From contig JAUVIB010000027.1 of the NCBI GenBank assembly GCA_030592985.1, forward strand, positions 1-15,380: 15,380 bases of DNA, written 5' to 3'. Below the pieces are notes generated by a model, which was not told the DNA's origin, ran no database searches, and saw only the letters and a list, made by a program, of their open reading frames with translations. Each line of letters starts with the position of its first letter. The stretch's first letter is position 1. Source of the stretch: Calditrichaceae bacterium (GTDB lineage Bacteria > Calditrichota > Calditrichia > Calditrichales > Calditrichaceae). Both the position numbers and the translations under genes were made by a program. This document shows, piece after piece, positions 6,407 through 14,620 of this stretch.

Positions 6407-9064
6407 ATGAACAATTCGAATAACATTTTTAAAAATGGTTCTATTTGGCTAAAAGCAGATTTCCACCTACATACAAAGGCAGATAAAAAAGAATTTAAGT
6501 ATGATGGTGAAGATAATGATTTTGTAAGACAGTATATTGAACAATTAAAAAAACAAGATATTGGTATTGGTGTAATTACAAATCACAATAAATTTGATTT
6601 AGATGAGTATAAAGTTCTAAGAAAAAAAGCGTTTAAGGAAGATATCTATTTGATAGCAGGCGTTGAATTATCCGTAAATGATGGTTCAAATGGTATTCAT
6701 TGCTTAATTGCTTTTGAATATGAATCTTGGATAAAAGATGGTGATAATTTTATTGAGCAATTTCTTAATTCAGCTTTTGAAGGGATAGCCAATCGAGAAA
6801 ACGAGAATACGCGATGTCAGTATAGTCTATCTGATTTATTTAAAAAACTTGAAGAACACAGAAAAGCCGGTCGTGATTCTTTTATTGTAATGGCGCATAT
6901 TGAGAAAAAAAGCGGTTTTTGCAATGAGCTTGATGGTGGAAGAATCGAGCAAATTGCAAAAGATGAACTTTTCAAAAAAAATGTTTTGGGGTTTCAGAAA
7001 TTACGAACAGCTGATTTTAAAAATAAACTTGCAATATGGTTTAGTGGAGAAAACAACATCCCCGTTTTCCTTGAAGGCTCTGACCCTAAACAGCTTAATG
7101 AAGTTGGCATTACCTGGAAACAAAAGGATGAAAACGGAAATGAAATTAAAAAGGAAAGTTTTGTAAAAATTGGTGATTATAATTTTGAAGCTGTAAAATA
7201 TTCATTAACTGATAGAGCTAACCGAATATCAACAAAAAGACCAAAAATAAATAATGCTTATATAAAGTCAATAACTTTTGAAGGTGGTTTATTAGACCAA
7301 ACGGAAATAAATTTCTCCCCTGAACTGAATAACTTTATTGGTATAAGAGGCAGCGGTAAATCTTCTGTTTTGGAAATACTTCGGTATACTCTTGGAATTT
7401 CTCTTGGCAATCAGGCAAGTGACAGAGATTATAAAAACAGTCTTATTGAACATGTTCTAAAAAGTGGTGGGAAAGTTATCGTTTCTGTTGTTAATGAACA
7501 TAAAAAAGAATATCGAATAGAAAAAATATATGGGCAAAAAGAAAATATTTATGATAATGATAGTCGTGTTGATGCCCCATCTGTAGATACAGTATTTCAA
7601 AAACCGGTTTATTTTGGGCAAAAAGACCTTTCGAATAAAAATATTAATTTTGAAGCGGATCTTGTAAAAAAGCTTATTGGAAACAAACTTGAAAACATTC
7701 AATTAAAAATAAATAAAAAAATTAGCGAAATAGAAGATATAGTATCTGCTTCCAAAAAAATAGATAATCTTGATGAATTAAAAAAAGAAATAAAAGCTTC
7801 TAAAGATAAAGCGGAATATCAATTGAAGATTTATAAAGAAAAAGGTGTTGAAGATAAGCTGCGACAGCAAAGCAGATTTGATTCAGATGAATCAAAATTT
7901 AAAGAATCAATAAATGAAGTAATAAATTTCAATAATGAGCTTGAATCTTTGATGAATGATTATACGACTTTTTTCCATAAAACAACTTTTGAATCGGAAG
8001 AAAACAGAGAAATATTCTTAGAAGCTGATAACTTGTTTAAGCAGGTAGTAACTGAATTCAATAAGTTAAATGATATAAAATTAAATACAGCTAAATATGC
8101 AGCTACCTTTAATGATATTTTTAGAAAATTAAATGAAAAAAAAGAAAACTTAAAAGAAGATTTTGCCAAGATCAAGCGTGAGATAGATATACCTAATCTT
8201 AACCCTGACAATTTTCTTAAACTTAATCGTCAGGTTGAGACATCCAAATTAAAGCTAATAGAAATAAACAAAGCGGAAAAGAAGAGAATTGAATATACAA
8301 CATCCTTAAATACTATTATATCTGAACTTAATATTTTATGGTACGAAGAATACCAAATACTTAAGAAAGAAGTATCACGCATAAATGAATACGATAGTTC
8401 TCTTTCAATTTCAGTCGAATACAAAGATCGAAAAGATAAATTTCTTGAAAAACTTCAGCAAGTTTTTAAAGGAAGTGGGATAAGAGGAGCCACTTACAAC
8501 GACATTAAGTCGCAATATAAAGATTTTGTTGAGATTTATAGAGACTTAGAAAATTTGAAAGCAAAACTTAAGATAAGCGAAAGCTTGTTAGCAGAATTCA
8601 AAAAACGATTTAATGATAATATTCTCGATTTAATAACCTTTCGGATAGAGGACAGATTTACTATTAATTATAATGGCAAGCCGCTTAAAGACCATTCTCT
8701 TGGACAAAGAGCTACGGCATTAATTTTATTCCTTCTCGCTCAAAAAGAGACAAATGTACTTATAATCGACCAACCGGAAGACGATTTAGACAATCAAACT
8801 ATCTATGAAGATGTAATAAAGGCAATTAAATCACTAAAAGGTGTAATGCAATTTATATTTGCAACGCATAATGCAAACATACCGGTACTTGGTGATAGTG
8901 AAAAAATAGTTTCCTGTAAATATTCTGAAGATAAAATTGATATTCATGGCGGTACAATTGATAATCAGAAAACACAAAAACAAATTGTTACCATCATGGA
9001 AGGCGGAGAAGAAGCTTTTAACCGAAGGAAAAATATATATGAAATATGGAGTATGAAAAAATGA
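6407..9064 (+). CDS. TrlF-type PHP-domain / SMC-like AAA ATPase
   Basis: 885 residues. The N-terminal PHP domain has DFHLHT (His20, His22), Glu87 in AGVELS, His98, His164 in MAHIE, and EGSDPK with Asp226; PHP domains are metal-dependent phosphoesterases. The ATPase Walker A is GIRGSGKSS (Gly312-Ser320). A long charged coiled-coil region follows (about 420-720), then an ABC-type signature SLGQRATA (near 765), Walker B LIIDQPEDDLDN (Asp788, Glu791) and an H-loop His821. Overall it is a Rad50/SMC-like layout. The usual last PHP motif SDxH reads SDPK here. TrlF-type proteins are found in defence islands; mechanism unestablished. A good Shine-Dalgarno lies 7 nt upstream. The gene is very A-rich compared with the flanking AtuA and oxidoreductase genes. 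It overlaps the next start in ATGA, and truncated restriction-modification genes flank the pair. Confidence 0.85.
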   Translation: MNNSNNIFKNGSIWLKADFHLHTKADKKEFKYDGEDNDFVRQYIEQLKKQDIGIGVITNHNKFDLDEYKVLRKKAFKEDIYLIAGVELSVNDGSNGIHCLIAFEYESWIKDGDNFIEQFLNSAFEGIANRENENTRCQYSLSDLFKKLEEHRKAGRDSFIVMAHIEKKSGFCNELDGGRIEQIAKDELFKKNVLGFQKLRTADFKNKLAIWFSGENNIPVFLEGSDPKQLNEVGITWKQKDENGNEIKKESFVKIGDYNFEAVKYSLTDRANRISTKRPKINNAYIKSITFEGGLLDQTEINFSPELNNFIGIRGSGKSSVLEILRYTLGISLGNQASDRDYKNSLIEHVLKSGGKVIVSVVNEHKKEYRIEKIYGQKENIYDNDSRVDAPSVDTVFQKPVYFGQKDLSNKNINFEADLVKKLIGNKLENIQLKINKKISEIEDIVSASKKIDNLDELKKEIKASKDKAEYQLKIYKEKGVEDKLRQQSRFDSDESKFKESINEVINFNNELESLMNDYTTFFHKTTFESEENREIFLEADNLFKQVVTEFNKLNDIKLNTAKYAATFNDIFRKLNEKKENLKEDFAKIKREIDIPNLNPDNFLKLNRQVETSKLKLIEINKAEKKRIEYTTSLNTIISELNILWYEEYQILKKEVSRINEYDSSLSISVEYKDRKDKFLEKLQQVFKGSGIRGATYNDIKSQYKDFVEIYRDLENLKAKLKISESLLAEFKKRFNDNILDLITFRIEDRFTINYNGKPLKDHSLGQRATALILFLLAQKETNVLIIDQPEDDLDNQTIYEDVIKAIKSLKGVMQFIFATHNANIPVLGDSEKIVSCKYSEDKIDIHGGTIDNQKTQKQIVTIMEGGEEAFNRRKNIYEIWSMKK

Positions 9065-10236
9065 ATGCAATTGATCTTCTCGATATAATCAATACAGGCG
9101 AAACCAGTAAGGTGCAATTCAAAGAAAAAATACCGCATCCAGACTCGATAGCAGCTGAAATGTCCGCATTTTCTAACACAATGGGGGGAATGATTCTTTT
9201 TGGTATTAAAGATAAAACTGGAGAGATAACAGGACTCTCTTATGGAGAAATACAGAAATATAGCCAGGATATTGGAAATTATGCCACCAACAATATCGTG
9301 CCAGGTATATATGTGAAAACAGAAGTTGTACCTGTTGATTACAATGGTGAAAAGAAAATTTTGATTGTCTATGTTGATGAAGGAATAAATAAACCTTACA
9401 AGGATTTAAATAGAGATGTTTGGGTTAAGCAAGGTTCTGATAAAAGAAGAGTTACTGATAATGCAGAAATGCTTCGTCTTTTTCAACAGGGGAGCCATTT
9501 GTTAGCTGACGAAATAGAAGTATATGATACTTCCATTGAAGATGTTAACCAAGAACTATTTCGAGAATATTTTAAAAAAGAATTTCGCGCTACTATTGAA
9601 GAAAAGGGGCTTTCTTTTGAGCAAGCTTTAAAAGTAAAAAAAGTATTGCGTAATGATAAATTGACATTAGCCGGATTATTATTTTTTGGAAAAGAACCCC
9701 AAAATATAAAACCAGCCTTTTGTATAAAAACAGTCAATTTTTTTGGAAATTCTATTTCAGGAAAAGATTATCGAAGTAAACCGGAAGATTTGAAGGGGAC
9801 AATCTCGGACTTGTTTGAAAACGGGATGAAATTTTTAGAATTAAATTTACATCATATTCAAAAAGGGCAAAACTTTAATACTATAGGAATTCTCGAAATA
9901 TCAAGAGACGCGTTTGTGGAAATATTAGTAAATGCATTGGTACACAGGGATTATTTGAAAAATGCTCCAATAAGAATAATGATATTCGATAATAGAGTAG
10001 AAATAATAAGCCCTGGCAAATTACCTAATAGTTTAACTGTTGAAGAAGCCATATTTGGGAATCCGGTTATTAGAAATCCGCAGTTAGTTAAATTCAGTTT
10101 TCATACAATGCCTTATAGCGGTTTTGGAACAGGTTTATATCGTGCGTTAGAGGAACAACCTGATATTGAATTTAAAAATGATGTTGAAGGAGAACAATTT
10201 ATTGTTAAAATTCCAAGACCGGAGATTGAAAAGTGA
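9061..10236 (+). CDS. AlbA_2 (Schlafen-like) DNA-binding / HATPase_c_4 domain protein
   Basis: 391 residues from ATG 9061. This start overlaps the previous stop (ATGA) and has GGAG at 9048-9051 nine bases upstream; an in-frame ATG at 9046 lacks such a signal. The AlbA_2 domain occupies about residues 8-125: GETSKVQFKEKI, MSAFSNTMGGMILFGIKD, and VWVKQGSDKRRVTDNAE. The middle is helical. The C-terminal 110 residues resemble the HATPase_c_4 domain: VEILVNALVHRDY (Asn/Asp-type ATP-lid start), RIMIFDNRVEIISPGKLP, and FGTGLYRALEE. Such proteins are often annotated as 'RecG-related' or 'transcriptional regulator'. AlbA_2 proteins bind or cleave nucleic acid in some families, unproven here. Coupling to the TrlF-type ATPase on one side and to a Res remnant on the other suggests a role in the same defence operon, either as effector or regulator. 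Confidence 0.85.
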   Translation: MNAIDLLDIINTGETSKVQFKEKIPHPDSIAAEMSAFSNTMGGMILFGIKDKTGEITGLSYGEIQKYSQDIGNYATNNIVPGIYVKTEVVPVDYNGEKKILIVYVDEGINKPYKDLNRDVWVKQGSDKRRVTDNAEMLRLFQQGSHLLADEIEVYDTSIEDVNQELFREYFKKEFRATIEEKGLSFEQALKVKKVLRNDKLTLAGLLFFGKEPQNIKPAFCIKTVNFFGNSISGKDYRSKPEDLKGTISDLFENGMKFLELNLHHIQKGQNFNTIGILEISRDAFVEILVNALVHRDYLKNAPIRIMIFDNRVEIISPGKLPNSLTVEEAIFGNPVIRNPQLVKFSFHTMPYSGFGTGLYRALEEQPDIEFKNDVEGEQFIVKIPRPEIEK

Positions 10237-10470
10237 AACTTCACTTCGACTCTAATCAACAATTTCAGCACAATGTCATAAATATTATTGGAGGCATATT
10301 GTAGGGAAGTCTTTAAATTAGAGGGATTTAGATTCTTCATAAGTTCCGAAAGCTATATATTTCAGGGAAGCGGTGTTGGCAACCGGCTTGAAATAAGTCA
10401 AGAATAGATTTTTAAAGACATATTGATAAGACACAGCAAAAAGAATAAATTCAAAACGCCAGTTGAATAA
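10233..10470 (+). pseudogene. N-terminal remnant of a type III restriction enzyme Res subunit
   Basis: A GTG at 10233 overlaps the TGA of the AlbA_2 gene (GTGA) and starts KLHFDSNQQFQHNVINI, which matches the opening typical of type III Res helicase subunits (KLQFD.NQ.YQLDAI..V). The frame stops at TAG 10302-10304. In another frame the sequence continues and includes IFQGSGVGNRLEISQE, matching the G.GIGN.L.LSEEQIL segment about 60-80 residues into Res proteins. It then meets TAG 10405-10407, continues IFKDILI...KKNKFKTPVE, and ends at TAA 10468. So one frameshift and at least two stops break it, and everything from the Walker A helicase region onward is missing. The exodeoxyribonuclease gene begins 12 nt later. 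Confidence 0.68.
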
Positions 10471-10482
10471 ATTAGGGAAAAT

Positions 10483-11247
10483 ATGAAAATAATTTCATGG
10501 AATGTAAACGGAATACGGGCGGCGGTTCGTAATGGATTTTTAAAATGGTTGGAAGATGATGAAAGTACAATCGTTTGTCTCCAAGAGGTTAAGGCAAGAG
10601 AAGAACAAATAGAGGATTTATTCCAAATTCCTGACAAATATGAAGTCGCCTGGAATGCTGCAGAAAAAGCCGGTTATAGCGGGGTTGCAACTCTGAGCCG
10701 TGTTAAGCCAGTCGAAACAACTCTTGGTTTGAATAACCCGGAATTTGATACAGAAGGGCGTGTAATCCTGCAGGAATATGATAAATTCTTTCTCTATAAT
10801 ATCTATTTTCCAAACGGGCAAAAAGATGAAGAGCGTCTCGATTTTAAAATGCGTTTTTACGATACTTTTCTGGAACATATCGAAGAAAAACGGAAAAGTG
10901 GAAAGGCAGTAATTGTTTGTGGTGATGTTAATACTGCGCATAAAGAGATTGACCTTAAAAACCCCAAAGCGAATGAAAAAACATCAGGATTTTTACCTGT
11001 TGAAAGAGCCTGGATAGATAAATTTATCGCTCGTGGTTATAAAGATACATTCCGTATGTTTAATGAGGAACCGGAAAACTATTCCTGGTGGACTTATCGT
11101 TTTGGCGCCAGAAACCGGAATGTAGGTTGGCGCATTGATTATTTTTTTATCGATGATGAGCATGCTTCCATGGTTACCAATGCTTTTATCCAAAGTGAAA
11201 TAATGGGCTCTGATCACTGCCCGATAGGTATTGAAATAAATGTATAA
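10483..11247 (+). CDS. xth: exodeoxyribonuclease III / AP endonuclease (ExoIII family)
   Basis: 254 residues, full length for the family. It cleaves DNA 5' to abasic sites and removes 3' blocking groups in base excision repair, with 3'-5' exonuclease activity in many members. Catalytic residues are all visible: Asn7 in SWNVNG, Glu35 in LQEVK, Tyr108 in IYFPNG, Asp148 and Asn150 in GDVNTAH, Asp219 in WRIDYFF, and Asp244-His245 in GSDHCP. WWTYRFGARNRNVGWRIDY is close to the ExoA-like subfamily rather than the enteric XthA. The Shine-Dalgarno AGGGA (10474-10478) lies just past the end of the Res remnant, so its promoter may be inside the remnant or upstream. Another 36 nt separate it from the oxidoreductase gene, so read-through is possible. 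Confidence 0.94.
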   Translation: MKIISWNVNGIRAAVRNGFLKWLEDDESTIVCLQEVKAREEQIEDLFQIPDKYEVAWNAAEKAGYSGVATLSRVKPVETTLGLNNPEFDTEGRVILQEYDKFFLYNIYFPNGQKDEERLDFKMRFYDTFLEHIEEKRKSGKAVIVCGDVNTAHKEIDLKNPKANEKTSGFLPVERAWIDKFIARGYKDTFRMFNEEPENYSWWTYRFGARNRNVGWRIDYFFIDDEHASMVTNAFIQSEIMGSDHCPIGIEINV

Positions 11248-11283
11248 ACAATAGATTCATTAATTCTTAAAGAAGGAGATTTG

Positions 11284-12690
11284 ATGGGAACTACAAGGAG
11301 AGACTTTATTAAAAAAGCAGGTGTCGCTGCTATTGCTGCTGCCGGGGTCAGTGCTTTGTCTGCCTGCAAACCAACGGCGAAGGCAAAGGCCGATCCTGAG
11401 GTAATTGTTACCGATGCCATGCATTACGATCGTATTGTCGGCGCCAATGACCGTGTTTTGGTTGGCGTTATCGGGTTTAGCGGGCGCTTCCGGGGTTCTT
11501 TAAGTAGAGCTTTTGCCGAACATTCCAAAGAATTGAATATGGAATTTGTTGGTGTTTCCGATATATGGAATGAAAGAAGAGAACTGGGCGCTGAATATTT
11601 AACAAAATTGCAGGGAAGGGACGTTGTTCCGTATCGTAACAATGAAGAACTATACGAAAAATCAAAAACGGATGCTGTAATAATAAGTACGCCGGATTTT
11701 GCCCATGCTTATCATGCTACAGAAGCTGCTCGTTCCGGGAGAGACGCTTATGTTGAGAAACCTCTCGCTGAATCGATGGAAGATGCCCGTATGATATTAA
11801 AGGCCGCTAAAGAAACTAAAAAAATTATCCAGATCGGTTCTCAACGAAGAAGCGGCAGAAATTATATTGCAGCTGCGGAATATATTAAATCAGGTAAATT
11901 TGGACAGATTAAAATGGTTGATATGACCTGGAATGTTAATCAGCCAGACCGCTGGCGCCATCCTGATTTGGTAGGACGCTTGAAAGAGGGCGATGTGGAT
12001 TGGAACAGATTTTTGGTTAACAAGAAAAAAATTTCTTTTAATCCTCGTATATATATTGAATATCGCCTGTTTTGGCCTTATTCTTCAGGTATTCCCGGAC
12101 AGTGGATGTCGCATCAAATCGACACAGTTCACTGGTTTAGCGGCTTAAACCATCCGCTTAGTGTATCGGCCAATGGCGGAATATATATGTGGAATGACGG
12201 ACGTGAAAATCCCGATACAATGACGGCCGTTTTTGAATATGGACCTGAGAATGATCCGGATCCTACAAAGAAGTTTCAGGTTGTTTATTCTTCAAGATTC
12301 TCAAATTCATCAGGCGGAGTTAAAGAAATTTATTATTCTAATGGCGGTGAATTAAATCTTAGTACGAATATGGTAACACCCGCCGGCGGCTTGACTAAAA
12401 AGCATGCGGACAGATTTCCGGAATTTGGTCTCCATGAAAATATGCTTCCTAAATTTTCACTGGCCGAAGCTGCAGCTAAAGTGGTAACAAGCGCCAATAC
12501 AGGTCGTGATAATATGACTTCGAGCCATATGAGAAACTGGATGGAATGTGTTCGCAGCCGTAAACAAACGCGTGCTTCCGTTGAGGTTGGATATAACCAC
12601 TCCGTAGCTAATATCATGACCACAGCCGCACTACGTCTCGGCAAGAAAGTTACCTTTGATGAGAAAAAACAGGATATCGTTCTCAGTTAA
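11284..12690 (+). CDS. Tat-exported Gfo/Idh/MocA family oxidoreductase (lipoprotein)
   Basis: 468 residues. ATG 11284 is chosen over the in-frame TTG at 11281 because AGGAG at 11274-11278 is well spaced from the ATG and too close to the TTG. The N-terminus has a twin-arginine signal (TTRRDFIKK) followed by an Ala-rich helix and LSAC, so it should be a Tat-exported, lipid-anchored enzyme with Cys28. The Rossmann nucleotide-binding part starts at VLVGVIGFSGRFRG (about 58-71). The EKP motif with Lys159 and the downstream SHQIDTVHW segment are the usual catalytic elements. Exported members keep a tightly bound NAD(P) and oxidise or rearrange sugars; related enzymes make 3-keto-glycosides. It heads the cluster with DUF6807 and DUF1080 genes. 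Substrate unknown. Confidence 0.9.
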   Translation: MGTTRRDFIKKAGVAAIAAAGVSALSACKPTAKAKADPEVIVTDAMHYDRIVGANDRVLVGVIGFSGRFRGSLSRAFAEHSKELNMEFVGVSDIWNERRELGAEYLTKLQGRDVVPYRNNEELYEKSKTDAVIISTPDFAHAYHATEAARSGRDAYVEKPLAESMEDARMILKAAKETKKIIQIGSQRRSGRNYIAAAEYIKSGKFGQIKMVDMTWNVNQPDRWRHPDLVGRLKEGDVDWNRFLVNKKKISFNPRIYIEYRLFWPYSSGIPGQWMSHQIDTVHWFSGLNHPLSVSANGGIYMWNDGRENPDTMTAVFEYGPENDPDPTKKFQVVYSSRFSNSSGGVKEIYYSNGGELNLSTNMVTPAGGLTKKHADRFPEFGLHENMLPKFSLAEAAAKVVTSANTGRDNMTSSHMRNWMECVRSRKQTRASVEVGYNHSVANIMTTAALRLGKKVTFDEKKQDIVLS

Positions 12691-12747
12691 TCTATGGTAA
12701 GTAATAAATAATATTTTATTTAATATTTAAAAAATGAGGATACGAAA

Positions 12748-13800
12748 ATGAAATACTTTTTAACTCTTTTGGTTTTGATTTTTGTTATAACTTGCTCAAA
12801 GGGCAAAGAAGAAAAAGTATATACCATTAAAGTAATACCAAATGAAACGGAACAACGCGTTGATATTACCGTTAATAATCAACCATTTACATCCTATATT
12901 TACTCGGATAAAATTGAAGCGTTAAAGAAACCGGTTCTCTATCCCTTGATAACAGCGAGAGGGACAGCTGTCACCCGCGGTTTCCCCATTGATCCCAGAG
13001 TGGGCGAACGTGTTGATCATCCACATCATATTGGTTATTGGTTGAATTATGGAGACGTTAACGGCTTGGATTTTTGGAACAATTCAAATGCCATATCCGA
13101 AGAAAAAGCTGCTGAAATGGGGCATATCAAACAGGAATCTATTAAGAACGTTAAAAGCGGGAATGGCGAAGGTATCCTCGAAGTCACAGCAAGCTGGTTG
13201 AATAATGATAATCAAAAAGTATTGAACGAAGATACAAAATTTGTATTTCATGCAGCAGAAAACAGACGCTGTATTGATCGTATTACAACTCTGACAGCGT
13301 TGGATAAGACGGTATTATTTAATGATAATAAAGAGGGTATGCTTGGTATCAGGGTTGCCCGTGAGCTTGAGCATCCAAGCGATAAGCCGGTTACGGTCAG
13401 CGATGCACAGGGAAATGTAACGGTTATAGAACCAAGCGAGCAAAAAGATGTGAGCGGACAATATCTGAGCAGTGAAGGTGTTAAGGGATTAGATACCTGG
13501 GGTAAACGGGCGAAATGGAATACTTTGTTCGGTACAATCAAAGGAGAAAAAATTGCCTTGGCTATTTTTGACCATCCTGATAACACGGGTTATCCAACTT
13601 ATTGGCATGCTCGTGGATACGGATTGTTTGCCGCAAACCCTTTGGGTCAGAAAGTGTTCAGTGATGGTGCGGAAGAGCTGCATTTTACGCTGGAGCCAAA
13701 ACAATCGGTTACATTTAAATATCGTATGATTATATTTAGTGGTGAACCGACTCAAGAAGATATCGAGAAGGCATATCAAGATTGGGCAAAAACCAAATAA
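12748..13800 (+). CDS. DUF6807 (PmoA-like) family lipoprotein
   Basis: 350 residues. Signal peptide with a plausible lipobox (VITC, Cys16), so probably envelope-anchored. The family hallmark is visible at residues 89-110: VDHPHHIGYWLNYGDVNG followed by LDFW, with His91, His93 and His94. Further matches are the IRVARELEHPS region and GTIKGEKIALAIFDHPDN...PTYWHARGYGLFAANPLG. Databases call such proteins 'PmoA family' although they are not methane monooxygenase subunits; they commonly sit beside Gfo/Idh/MocA and DUF1080 genes in sugar-catabolic clusters. The biochemical role is not established. GAGG of the preceding sequence (12735-12738) lies upstream of the ATG. The gap to the upstream gene is 57 nt and to the next gene 24 nt, so a shared transcript is likely. 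Confidence 0.85.
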   Translation: MKYFLTLLVLIFVITCSKGKEEKVYTIKVIPNETEQRVDITVNNQPFTSYIYSDKIEALKKPVLYPLITARGTAVTRGFPIDPRVGERVDHPHHIGYWLNYGDVNGLDFWNNSNAISEEKAAEMGHIKQESIKNVKSGNGEGILEVTASWLNNDNQKVLNEDTKFVFHAAENRRCIDRITTLTALDKTVLFNDNKEGMLGIRVARELEHPSDKPVTVSDAQGNVTVIEPSEQKDVSGQYLSSEGVKGLDTWGKRAKWNTLFGTIKGEKIALAIFDHPDNTGYPTYWHARGYGLFAANPLGQKVFSDGAEELHFTLEPKQSVTFKYRMIIFSGEPTQEDIEKAYQDWAKTK

Positions 13801-13824
13801 ACAAATGAGAAGGAGTGTAATAAA

Positions 13825-14505
13825 ATGAAAAAAATGATTATTGTTATAACAGTTTTTATGAGTATGTCTTTTACTTTTGCCGGTAACAGGATAAATGCCC
13901 AATGGGAAAATTTGTTTGATGGAAAATCATTGGATAAATGGGAGCAAAAAGGCGGCGAAGCGAAGTATGAAATAAAGGATAATATGATTGTGGGGACAAC
14001 GGTTTTAAATACGCCCAATAGTTTCCTGTGCACCAAACAGAAATATGGAAATTTTATTCTTGAACTTGAATTTCTTGTTGATGATGAAATGAATTCAGGA
14101 GTACAAATACGCAGTAATAGTATAGAAAGCTATCAAGATGGCCGGGTTCACGGCTATCAGGTGGAAATTGATCCCGCCAGTCGTGCATGGACAGCCGGGA
14201 TTTATGATGAGGCCCGACGTGGTTGGCTTTATGATTTACGTAATAACGAGGTTGCGAGAAATTCTTTTAAGCATAATAAGTGGAATAAATTGCATATTGA
14301 AGCCATTGGTAATTCCATCCGTACCTGGTTGAATGGGACGCCTGCGGCAAATCTTGTGGATTCTATGACTGCGGAAGGTTTTATCGGTTTGCAGGTTCAT
14401 GGAAGTAAAAAAGCGGGAACACAGGTGAAATGGCGAAATATTCGTATACTTGACCTTGGAACTGTTGCTGAATTTCCACAAAAAGTTACAAAACAAGTAA
14501 AATAG
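13825..14505 (+). CDS. DUF1080 / 3-keto-disaccharide hydrolase domain protein
   Basis: 226 residues. A Sec signal peptide (basic MKK, hydrophobic core to about residue 19) ends near FAG or INA-Q, so the protein is exported. The single domain is the concanavalin-like DUF1080 fold: LFDGKSLDKWEQKGG (29-43), SFLCTKQKYGNFILELEF, NSGVQIRS, HGYQVEID, WNKLHIEAIGNSIRTWLNG and the closing GFIGLQVHG...VKWRNIRIL. The family includes enzymes that cleave 3-keto-glycosides after an oxidoreductase has oxidised the C3 hydroxyl, which fits the neighbour at 11284-12690. AAGGAG at 13810-13815 gives a strong ribosome binding site. It is the last gene before a rho-independent terminator. Confidence 0.9.
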   Translation: MKKMIIVITVFMSMSFTFAGNRINAQWENLFDGKSLDKWEQKGGEAKYEIKDNMIVGTTVLNTPNSFLCTKQKYGNFILELEFLVDDEMNSGVQIRSNSIESYQDGRVHGYQVEIDPASRAWTAGIYDEARRGWLYDLRNNEVARNSFKHNKWNKLHIEAIGNSIRTWLNGTPAANLVDSMTAEGFIGLQVHGSKKAGTQVKWRNIRILDLGTVAEFPQKVTKQVK

Positions 14506-14522
14506 GTATCCGGTTTAAGAAG

Positions 14523-14562
14523 AGAGGAGTCTGTTAATGAGATGATGGATTCCTCTTTTTTT
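14523..14562 (+). terminator. rho-independent terminator after the DUF1080 gene
   Basis: AGAGGAGT (14523-14530) pairs with ATTCCTCT (14549-14556), 8 bp with one G-U pair and an 18-base loop, followed by a run of T to 14562. It lies 18 bases after the DUF1080 stop and closes the three-gene cluster. Confidence 0.8.
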
Positions 14563-14620
14563 ATAATTGGTTTTATATGAAAATCAGATTTCGCCAATTC
14601 TGTATACTATAATAAATTTA

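Noticed and set aside
6175..6426. 83-codon minus-strand frame upstream of the ATPase gene
   Set aside because: It lies opposite the methyltransferase-like remnant and overlaps the ATPase start; its composition is that of an antisense shadow.
9046..9060. Upstream in-frame ATG for the AlbA_2 gene
   Set aside because: The GGAG at 9048-9051 and the ATGA overlap fit a start at 9061; the upstream ATG has no suitable ribosome binding site.
11281..11283. TTG start for the oxidoreductase
   Set aside because: It is only 2 bases past the AGGAG; the ATG at 11284 is better placed and begins the twin-arginine signal normally.
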